Part shown: in pieces, positions 1-5,149 of the stretch
How the letters are laid out: each line of letters starts with the position of its first letter
How positions within the stretch are numbered: position 1 is the first letter of the stretch
From: Bacillota bacterium
Lineage (GTDB): Bacteria; Bacillota_I; Bacilli_A; RFN20; CAG-826
Assembly (NCBI GenBank): GCA_030831415.1
Contig: JAURLC010000043.1
Span: 1 to 5,149, forward strand
DNA: 5,149 bases
Reading direction: 5' to 3'
The notes under the pieces: model-generated
Database searches by the model: none
Told to the model about the DNA's origin: nothing
Seen by the model: only the letters and a program-made list of their open reading frames with translations
Translations under genes and position numbers: made by a program

Positions 1-3
1 TGC

Positions 4-80
4 TGGTGCCGACGATAGGAATCGAACCTACAACCTACTGATTACGATTCAGTTGCTCTGCCAGATTGAGCTACGTCGGC
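4..80 (-). tRNA. tRNA-Thr, anticodon CGT
   Basis: This is a complete cloverleaf on the minus strand that decodes the threonine codon ACG. Acceptor stem GCCGACG (74-80) pairs perfectly with CGTCGGC (8-14). The D stem is GCTC/GAGC, with GG in a 9-base loop. The anticodon stem ACTGA/TCAGT has five pairs around the loop ATCGTAA, which places anticodon CGT at 44-46 with U33 before it. The T stem GTAGG/CCTAT contains one G-U pair and closes the loop TTCGATT. The discriminator base is A (position 7) and the CCA end is encoded (4-6). G1-C72, C2-G71, G35 and U36 agree with known threonine identity elements. It lies 59 bases downstream of the subunit D gene, and a promoter-like sequence in that gap suggests its own transcription. 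Whether more tRNA genes follow cannot be seen. Confidence 0.97.
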
Positions 81-107
81 AACAATTCCTTAGAATCAGC
101 AATTAAA

Positions 108-136
108 ATAATAGCGAATCTCTATTTTATAATCAA
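108..136 (-). promoter_or_regulatory. Probable sigma-70/SigA promoter for tRNA-Thr
   Basis: On the minus strand TTGATT (131-136) is a four-of-six match to the -35 consensus TTGACA. TATTAT (108-113) is a five-of-six match to the -10 consensus TATAAT. They are separated by exactly 17 bases, the preferred spacing. Transcription would start near position 101, giving a leader of about 20 bases before the tRNA 5' end at 80, which is typical for a tRNA trimmed by RNase P. The region is AT-rich, so a chance match is possible. The position and spacing favour a real promoter, but activity is inferred. Confidence 0.5.
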
Positions 137-139
137 GTC

Positions 140-751
140 TTAACGATTTTGAAGTCGATTTTTCAATACTTTGGATCGAACAAACTCCTCTCTTTCCTTT
201 TCTTCTAAGACATTTTGAATGTAATGATAGGTTTCTTCATATTCAGGAATAACGATATTTTTTAAAGCATTGGCGCGTTTTTGAGTCTTCACAATTTCAT
301 TTGCCAACCGATAGCAAGCAGAGTCAACCTCTGAAAGTTCTAAAATAAACCGACGGACTTCCAAGAACATTTGATACGCAAAGTCAAATTTTGTATTCGT
401 GGAACTAATGCCATATGCCAATTCAACGGGCACTTCATGATAATAAATCTTAGGAATATCAACTCCCATGACACTTCGATATGTAATCGAAATTCCATTA
501 TCAATCGGTATCGCTTTAGTAATATCGGTGATCACCCCTAGGGTAATATTGGCTTCTTGTAATGCACTATAGGCTTTTGCAAAAACTGTTGATATTTTTT
601 TCCGAACATCACGAACTTTGTTTAAAAGCAACGTCATTTCTCGAATAAGGACTACTCTTTTTTTGTCCATTAAGTCATAACCTGTTTTGGCAAGGATGAT
701 GGACTTTTTTAGTTGTAATAAATTCCCTTTAGTTGGAATCATCACTTTCAT
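140..751 (-). CDS. atpD: V-type ATPase subunit D (central stalk)
   Basis: This encodes subunit D (203 aa, the normal family length), the long helical hairpin that forms the central rotor shaft with F and runs through the A3B3 hexamer down to the membrane ring. The N-terminal helix has the family pattern [13 protein letters not shown] (residues 6-18) followed by [12 protein letters not shown] (27-38). The middle part (about 75-115) is the less helical head. The C-terminal helix carries [15 protein letters not shown] (155-169), the most recognisable D signature, and ends in a charged tail. The ATG overlaps the TGA of subunit B by 4 bases (ATGA) and is preceded by AAGGAAC, so the start is well supported. 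It is the last gene of the visible operon and ends in TAA. An alternative name is ntpD. It should not be confused with atpD of F-type ATPases, which encodes the beta subunit. Confidence 0.96.
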   Translation of the reverse strand: MKVMIPTKGNLLQLKKSIILAKTGYDLMDKKRVVLIREMTLLLNKVRDVRKKISTVFAKAYSALQEANITLGVITDITKAIPIDNGISITYRSVMGVDIPKIYYHEVPVELAYGISSTNTKFDFAYQMFLEVRRFILELSEVDSACYRLANEIVKTQKRANALKNIVIPEYEETYHYIQNVLEEKEREEFVRSKVLKNRLQNR

Positions 752-2196
752 GCTTTTGTTCCTTGTTCCTTGGGATCAAGTTGAAAGCGAAGCATGGCTT
801 TTCGAGGTTCGTAATACGTATTAATCATGTCTTCTGGAACGCGATTTAATTCATCTCGAGGTAACAAGGACAATAAATTCCAGCTCAAATCAAGTGTTTC
901 TAGCATCGAGCGATTGGTTGAAGCCCCTTGATCAATAAAATGATTTTCAAACAACAGACCAAATTGCAAATATTGCTGATCGACTGGACTTAATTCATCT
1001 TCACCGATGACACTAGCTAAACTGCGTAAATCTAACACTTTTGCATAACTAGCAAAAAGTTGGTTGGAAACCGAAGAATGATCTTTGCGTGTATAGCCAT
1101 CCCCAATGCCGTCTTTCATTAATCGTGATAATGATGGAAGAATGCCTACTGGAGGGAATAAATGCCGTTGATGTAAGTCACGATCTAACACAATTTGACC
1201 TTCGGTAATATACCCTGTCAAATCCGGAATAGGGTGCGTAATATCATCATTAGGCATCGTTAAAACAGGGATTTGGGTGACCGAACCTTCTATCCCTTTC
1301 ACAATCCCTGCACGTTCATATAAACTTGCTAAATCAGAATATAAGTATCCAGGAAAGCCTTTGCGACCAGGAATTTCTTCTTTGCTACTTGAGAATTCTC
1401 GTAATGCTTCAGCATAAGCAGTCATATCCGTCATGATGACAAGGACGTGCATGTGAAGATCAAAGGCTAGATACTCAGCGGCCGTTAATGCACATCGTGG
1501 GGTTAACAACCGTTCAATAATAGGATCGTTTGCCAAATTAGAAAACATGACAACACGGTCCATAACATTGGCTTCAAAAAAAGACTTTTTAAAAAATTCA
1601 GCCACATCATTTTTTACGCCCATGGCAGCAAAAACGATACAAAAATTATTTTTATCTTTGTCAGAAATCGATGCTTGTTTCACAATTTGAGCGGCTAGTT
1701 CATTATGTGGTAAACCAGAACCAGAAAAAATAGGAAGTTTTTGACCACGTATTAAGGTGATTAAACCATCAATGGAACTAATCCCGGTATTAATGTAGTT
1801 TCGTGGATATTCACGCATCACTGGATTCAGTGGCGATCCATTGATATCTCGTTTTGAATTGACATAAATGGGCCCTAACCCATCAATTGGTTTTCCTGAA
1901 CCATCAAAAATTCTTCCTAGGATGTCAGGAGATAAAGGCAATTCAAGTGGGTGACCTAAAAACGTAGTTTTGGTATTGTTTAAGGCAATACCATCCGTGC
2001 CTTCAAATACTTGAATCGCGACGTGTTTGCCACGAATTTCAACGACGCGACCTTGTCGGATAGACCCATTGGTAAGTTCAATTTCAACGAGATCCTCATT
2101 TGCAACATTTTCAATGCCATCTAAGAAAATGAGTGGACCTTTAATTTCCTCAACACCAAGATATTGAATACGAACAGTGGAAGTTAGTTTAATCAT
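748..2196 (-). CDS. atpB: V-type ATPase subunit B (non-catalytic nucleotide-site subunit)
   Basis: This encodes subunit B (482 aa, full length), which alternates with A in the cytoplasmic A3B3 head. Residues 1-75 are the N-terminal beta-barrel, about 76-365 the RecA-like core, and the rest the C-terminal helical domain. The usual Walker A lysine motif is absent: the equivalent loop reads FSGSGLPHN (157-165), the hallmark of B that separates it from catalytic A. Other family blocks are VIMTDMT (253-259), [21 protein letters not shown] split at 277-297, and PSLSRL (354-359). R358 (codon 1123-1125) corresponds by motif to the arginine finger that reaches into the A-subunit ATP site, as known for Enterococcus hirae NtpB. 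The start ATG overlaps the stop of A, and AAAGGTG lies 5 bases upstream. The gene ends in TGA overlapping D. It is also called ntpB. Confidence 0.98.
   Translation of the reverse strand: MIKLTSTVRIQYLGVEEIKGPLIFLDGIENVANEDLVEIELTNGSIRQGRVVEIRGKHVAIQVFEGTDGIALNNTKTTFLGHPLELPLSPDILGRIFDGSGKPIDGLGPIYVNSKRDINGSPLNPVMREYPRNYINTGISSIDGLITLIRGQKLPIFSGSGLPHNELAAQIVKQASISDKDKNNFCIVFAAMGVKNDVAEFFKKSFFEANVMDRVVMFSNLANDPIIERLLTPRCALTAAEYLAFDLHMHVLVIMTDMTAYAEALREFSSSKEEIPGRKGFPGYLYSDLASLYERAGIVKGIEGSVTQIPVLTMPNDDITHPIPDLTGYITEGQIVLDRDLHQRHLFPPVGILPSLSRLMKDGIGDGYTRKDHSSVSNQLFASYAKVLDLRSLASVIGEDELSPVDQQYLQFGLLFENHFIDQGASTNRSMLETLDLSWNLLSLLPRDELNRVPEDMINTYYEPRKAMLRFQLDPKEQGTKA
759..771 (-). promoter_or_regulatory. 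Tandem ribosome binding site before subunit D
   Basis: On the minus strand AAGGAAC occurs twice head to tail (about 758-764 and 765-771), inside the last codons of subunit B. The nearer AAGGA core ends 7 to 8 bases before the ATG of D (749-751), a good Shine-Dalgarno distance. The second copy lies 7 bases further upstream and would be too far for normal initiation. The site supports the ATG start of D and suggests initiation independent of, or in addition to, coupling through the ATGA overlap. Confidence 0.6.
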
Positions 2197-3956
2197 ACGC
2201 GCACCTTTATAATCAACAAATGATCAATTTCAGCATTTATTGCATCAAAACCAGAAAAATCATCATTAGGAATGGTATATTTCAATTTTAGAATTTTTTC
2301 AAAAATCGGTTGTTTTAATATATTGGATAAAGCATGTTCTTGTTTTATATATTGCTGTAAAACGGTATATAAATACAACAAAACTTGCATCATTTTTAAT
2401 TGTTTTTTCAAGGGGACATAACTATCATTTTGATGATAAGCATTTTGTTGTAAAAACGATTCGCGAATGAGTTTACCCATCAAAATCACAAGCTTTTGAT
2501 CATCTGGTAAAACATCTTGTCCAATTAACTTGGTAATTTCTAATAATTTACCCTCTTCTGCGAGTAAGGTACGTATTTTTTTAACTGTGGGAATAAATTC
2601 TACATCCACTTCTTTGTTGTACCAATTCGTTAAGGAATCTAAATACTCAGAGTACGACAAATTCCAATTCACTGCAGGATAATGACGTGCGTACGCTAGA
2701 TTTTTATCCAAGGCCCAGAAGGCACGAACAAATCGTTTTGTGTTTTGTGTTACCGGTTCAGAAAAATCACTTCCTTGGGGAGAAACTGCCCCAATAATCG
2801 TCACTGACCCGGTATCATGATTTAAGGTTTCAACTAAACCTGCTCGTTCATAAAATTGTGAAATACGACTCGATAAATACGCTGGAAACCCTTCTTCAGC
2901 AGGCATTTCTTCAAGACGACCAGAAATTTCACGTAATGCTTCTGCCCAACGTGAAGTGGAATCCGCCATGACGGCAACATGATACCCCATGTCACGGTAG
3001 TACTCAGCAATCGTAATCCCTGTGTAAATACTTGCTTCACGCGCAGCAACAGGCATGTTCGACGTATTTGCAATTAATATGGTTCGATCCAGTAGAGGTT
3101 GTTGGGTTCGGGGATCTTGAAGATGAGAAAACTCTTCTAATGCTTGCGTCATTTCATTACCACGTTCACCACAACCGATATACACGATTAAGTCTGCATC
3201 CGACCATTTTGCTAGTTGATGTTGCATCATCGTTTTTCCCGTACCAAAACCACCCGGCATCGCAGCCGTACCCCCTTTGGCAATAGGAAATAAAGCATCT
3301 ACCACACGTTGACCCGTAATAAGTGGGGTTGAAATTGGTAAGCGTTGATGAATACGACGAGGTTGCTTAATCGCACATACTTGATACGCATATAACGTAA
3401 ATGATTGTTTCGTTTGTGGGTTAACGACGACGGCAAGGACATCTTGCATGGTTATCGTCTCGCCTTGATAAACGGATTCCACTGAACCCGAAATATCCGA
3501 GGGAATTAAAACGCGATGAACAATGCTGCTTGTTTCTTGAATATGTGCAACGATCATGCCACCGTGTACGGTTTGTCCTTCTTTAATGAGTATAGTAATC
3601 GGCCAAGATTTCTTCATCGAAATCGTGGAGGTATGGGCACCTGTAGGAATAAACGCAGATTGAGTTTGATCGGCAATCGTATTTAATGGTCGACCAATTC
3701 CGTCGTAAATATTACCAACTAATCCAGGTCCTAATTGAATCGAGAAAAGTTGACCAGATCCTTCGACGGGCTCTTGGGGTTTTAATCCTGTTGTTGACTC
3801 ATACACTTGAATGATGGTTTCATGTTGGTTAATGGAAATGACTTCCCCCATTAAACGTTTAACACCGACATACACCATTTCCAATACAAAAAAAGCTTGG
3901 GTGTTTTTTACCGTAATAATCGGACCATTAATCGCAAAAATTACATCTTTTTTCAT
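2193..3956 (-). CDS. atpA: V-type ATPase catalytic subunit A
   Basis: This encodes the catalytic subunit A (587 aa, normal length; EC 7.1.2.2 if it pumps H+, 7.2.2.1 if Na+), which hydrolyses or makes ATP at the A/B interface. In order it has an N-terminal beta-barrel (about 1-75), the non-homologous bulge region found in A but not B (about 110-190), the RecA-like core, and a C-terminal helical domain from about 440. The P-loop is GGFGTGKT (235-242, K241). GCGERGNE (261-268) gives the catalytic glutamate E264. [17 protein letters not shown] (327-343) holds the Walker B aspartate D332, and [16 protein letters not shown] (349-364) follows. All key residues are present. The Walker A loop differs from the textbook GPFGSGKT at two places. 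The ATG overlaps the TGA of subunit E (ATGA), with GAGG 9 bases upstream. It is also called ntpA. Confidence 0.98.
   Translation of the reverse strand: MKKDVIFAINGPIITVKNTQAFFVLEMVYVGVKRLMGEVISINQHETIIQVYESTTGLKPQEPVEGSGQLFSIQLGPGLVGNIYDGIGRPLNTIADQTQSAFIPTGAHTSTISMKKSWPITILIKEGQTVHGGMIVAHIQETSSIVHRVLIPSDISGSVESVYQGETITMQDVLAVVVNPQTKQSFTLYAYQVCAIKQPRRIHQRLPISTPLITGQRVVDALFPIAKGGTAAMPGGFGTGKTMMQHQLAKWSDADLIVYIGCGERGNEMTQALEEFSHLQDPRTQQPLLDRTILIANTSNMPVAAREASIYTGITIAEYYRDMGYHVAVMADSTSRWAEALREISGRLEEMPAEEGFPAYLSSRISQFYERAGLVETLNHDTGSVTIIGAVSPQGSDFSEPVTQNTKRFVRAFWALDKNLAYARHYPAVNWNLSYSEYLDSLTNWYNKEVDVEFIPTVKKIRTLLAEEGKLLEITKLIGQDVLPDDQKLVILMGKLIRESFLQQNAYHQNDSYVPLKKQLKMMQVLLYLYTVLQQYIKQEHALSNILKQPIFEKILKLKYTIPNDDFSGFDAINAEIDHLLIIKVRV
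2202..2208 (-). promoter_or_regulatory. Ribosome binding site of subunit B
   Basis: AAAGGTG on the minus strand ends 5 bases before the ATG of subunit B (2194-2196). It is an AGGTG-type Shine-Dalgarno match that lies inside the last codons of subunit A and confirms the ATG in the ATGA overlap as the start. Confidence 0.6.
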
Positions 3957-4549
3957 AAGGAATTGCCTCGATCAAAATATTGTTTTTGTACGTCTTTCCA
4001 ACGTGAGTCAATACTCACATCATAACGAAATTTATTCCTTGAAAATTGCAGATAAAATCCACCCCATCGAATGGATGCATCTTCTACTAAAGTAAACGTA
4101 ATATCGTGATTCTTTATTACCATAGGAATGACGATATCTCCAGGTTTCATCGTAATTATCACGGTATCGTCCTTCATTGTGTCAAGAAAGGGATTTAACG
4201 AGGTGATGATCCACTTCCCATAATCATCTGATAAACAAAATTCTGTTAATTTTGATTCAACTTGATGAAAAATATGCTGAATTGATTCAGAACGTTTACT
4301 TCCTACATGTTGACGTGCGTACGTTTCGTATTCTCGAACTTGTTGATCAAATTGGTGTTTGAGTTCAACTTTCATTAACTCTAACTTAAGTTGATACTTT
4401 GTTGTTAATTGGGTTTCAATTTCTTGTTTTTTATCTTTTATTTGCGTTTCAATTTGATGCAAAAGGTTGTGAAGATCTTTTTGTCCCTCTTTTTTTATTT
4501 GAGCTTCAAAATACGCCAATAAATCTTGATCGTTTGGTAAAGTACTCAT
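3953..4549 (-). CDS. atpE: V-type ATPase subunit E (peripheral stalk)
   Basis: This is most likely subunit E (198 aa, normal length), the peripheral stalk protein that pairs with G/H and anchors the A3B3 head against rotor torque. The N-terminal 80 residues are highly charged and rich in K, E and Q without prolines after residue 5, as expected for the long stalk helix (for example QIETQIKDKKQEIETQL, 32-48). From about residue 100 the composition changes to a mixed alpha/beta globular domain with ASIRWGGFYLQF (158-169), which resembles the E-family block around a GG pair. Sequence similarity in this family is weak, so the call leans on architecture, length and position between F and A. It starts with ATG inside the ATGA overlap with F, with GGAG at 4560-4563, and ends in TGA overlapping A. 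It is distinct from F-type atpE (subunit c). It is also called ntpE. Confidence 0.87.
   Translation of the reverse strand: MSTLPNDQDLLAYFEAQIKKEGQKDLHNLLHQIETQIKDKKQEIETQLTTKYQLKLELMKVELKHQFDQQVREYETYARQHVGSKRSESIQHIFHQVESKLTEFCLSDDYGKWIITSLNPFLDTMKDDTVIITMKPGDIVIPMVIKNHDITFTLVEDASIRWGGFYLQFSRNKFRYDVSIDSRWKDVQKQYFDRGNSL
3966..3969 (-). promoter_or_regulatory. Ribosome binding site of subunit A
   Basis: GAGG on the minus strand lies 9 bases before the ATG of subunit A (3954-3956), inside the last codons of subunit E. The match is short but well spaced, and it supports the ATG overlapping the TGA of E. Confidence 0.45.
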
Positions 4550-4857
4550 GATAATTTAACTCCAATTGCTTCGGAGACGTAAGCGTCAATGGATTCGCCT
4601 AACGTTGAATTGCCGCGACGATCGGGTATTTCTAAAATAATTTGTCGTTTATTTTTTAGTTTCATTTCGGAAATGATATCGGGAGCAAGTTCTACAAGTT
4701 TACTTGTAATAAGGATAATTCCAATATCAACACGTGTTATTAAATGATTCAGTGCAAGTAAAAATTCATCGCGTTGGTGAACAACATCTCCATCAATGCC
4801 CACTAAACGAAGACCCATTTGCGTATCGGTATTATCACTTAATAAATAAAACTTCAT
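4546..4857 (-). CDS. atpF: V-type ATPase subunit F (central stalk)
   Basis: This encodes subunit F (103 aa, family norm about 100), a small Rossmann-like protein that binds the D hairpin in the rotating shaft and modulates ATPase activity. The N-terminus MKFYLLSDNTDTQMGLRLVG (1-20) is the typical first strand and loop, in which the usual motif is a short beta strand followed by D and a G-rich turn. DIGIILITSKL (44-54) is the central strand block, and RQIILEIPDR (71-80) matches the family's conserved I-P turn. It begins 1 base after the TAA of K, and no clear Shine-Dalgarno sequence lies just upstream, so translation is probably coupled to K. It ends in TGA overlapping E. In Enterococcus hirae the equivalent is named ntpG. 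In many operons F sits directly before A; here it precedes E. Confidence 0.92.
   Translation of the reverse strand: MKFYLLSDNTDTQMGLRLVGIDGDVVHQRDEFLLALNHLITRVDIGIILITSKLVELAPDIISEMKLKNKRQIILEIPDRRGNSTLGESIDAYVSEAIGVKLS
4560..4563 (-). promoter_or_regulatory. Ribosome binding site of subunit E
   Basis: GGAG on the minus strand lies 10 bases before the ATG of subunit E (4547-4549), inside the end of subunit F. Its spacing is at the long end of the usual range. Together with the ATGA overlap it supports this start. Confidence 0.45.
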
Positions 4858-4858
4858 A

Positions 4859-5149
4859 TTAAAGACTATTGATAATTAAGATTGAAATCAACAAACCGTA
4901 AATGGCAACCCCTTCTCCTAAGGCAACGAAAATCAACGATTTACCAAAGTTCTTTTCATTTTCAGAAAATGCACCAATAGCAGCAGGAGCAGCTGCAGCA
5001 ACCGCAATACCAGCACCTAAGGAAGACAAGCCGGTTGCTAAGGCTGCCGATAGAAAGCCTAATCCTTGCGCAAGTGTACCGGTCATTAAATCCACAATAT
5101 CCCCTTCTGAAGCAAAAACATTAGCACGCGATAAAACTGGAACCAAAAA
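4859..5149 (-). CDS. atpK: V-type ATPase subunit K (membrane rotor ring), 5'-partial
   Basis: This is the C-terminal part of the proteolipid subunit K, whose copies form the membrane rotor ring. The open frame runs to the window edge. A TTG at 5144-5146 could start a 95-aa protein, but only three bases lie upstream and no ribosome site can be judged, so I treat the gene as truncated by the window. Numbered from that TTG, one helical hairpin is visible. The first helix (about 24-58) is rich in G and A (ATGLSSLGAGIAVAAAA), the polar loop is SENEKNFGKS (61-70), and the second helix is about 71-93. E78 in ALGEGVAIYG (75-84) is the expected ion-carrying carboxylate. The segment before the hairpin (VLSRANVFASEGD, 4-16) looks like the end of a signal-like leader, as in clostridial K proteins. 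A second upstream hairpin cannot be excluded. It ends in TAA and is also called ntpK. Confidence 0.9.
   Translation of the reverse strand, partial: FLVPVLSRANVFASEGDIVDLMTGTLAQGLGFLSAALATGLSSLGAGIAVAAAAPAAIGAFSENEKNFGKSLIFVALGEGVAIYGLLISILIINSL

Noticed and set aside
105..128. Weak hairpin AAAATAG / CTATTATTTT on the minus strand, considered as the operon terminator
   Set aside because: The stem is almost all A-T with a bulged A and one G-C pair, so it is too weak for a convincing intrinsic terminator. The same bases fit a promoter with 17-base spacing better.
2834..3073. 79-codon open frame on the minus strand inside subunit A
   Set aside because: It lies in another frame of the highly conserved catalytic core of A. 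Its translation has no recognisable domain, and it has no separate ribosome site that I can support.
3032..3286. 84-codon open frame on the plus strand
   Set aside because: It is antisense to the P-loop and GER region of subunit A, where strong coding conservation on the other strand explains the open frame. The translation looks like a shadow sequence.
3811..4095. 94-codon open frame on the plus strand across the A/E junction
   Set aside because: It is antisense to the start of A and the end of E. It has no family resemblance and no supporting signals.
2683..4323. A 13-base word TGACGTGCGTACG occurring at 2683-2695 and 4311-4323
   Set aside because: Both copies encode Tyr-Ala-Arg in frame in A and E with the same codons. 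The match is explained by coding and is probably chance.
5144..5146. TTG as the true start of subunit K
   Set aside because: The frame stays open to the window edge, no ribosome site can be seen, and the segment after it looks like the end of a longer signal-like leader. A truncated gene is more likely.

Overview
The window holds most of one operon for a bacterial V/A-type (V-type) ATPase, read entirely on the minus strand, followed by a threonine tRNA gene on the same strand. Read in the direction of transcription (high to low coordinates), the genes are subunit K (its 5' end lies beyond the window), F, E, A, B and D, then a 59-base gap and tRNA-Thr(CGT). No gene is supported on the plus strand.

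Organism: the DNA is AT-rich and the proteins resemble V-ATPase subunits of low-GC Gram-positive bacteria (Clostridia, Erysipelotrichia) and their wall-less relatives of the Acholeplasma/Izemoplasma kind. TGA serves as stop codon in four genes (F, E, A and B), each inside an ATGA stop/start overlap. Tryptophan is TGG wherever I checked it. This argues for the standard genetic code and against Mycoplasma or Spiroplasma. A finer placement cannot be supported from the sequence.

How the parts work together: A and B form the alternating hexamer that binds and hydrolyses ATP. D and F form the central rotating shaft. E is one half of the peripheral stalk that holds the hexamer still. K makes the membrane rotor ring carrying the ion-binding glutamate. 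The complex couples ATP hydrolysis or synthesis to movement of H+ or Na+ across the cell membrane. Subunits I (membrane stator), C (socket between shaft and ring) and G/H (stalk partner of E) are not in the window and would be expected upstream, beyond position 5149.

The genes are packed without gaps: K and F are 1 base apart, and F/E, E/A, A/B and B/D overlap by 4 bases each. The only intergenic DNA is 81-139. It contains a good promoter-like sequence for the tRNA and no convincing terminator for the operon.

I found no undescribed system here. The points worth a second look are modest: the gene order K-F-E-A-B-D without C, the GGFGTGKT form of the A-subunit P-loop, the ion-site sequence of K, the tandem AAGGAAC before subunit D, and the operon end lying against a tRNA promoter.
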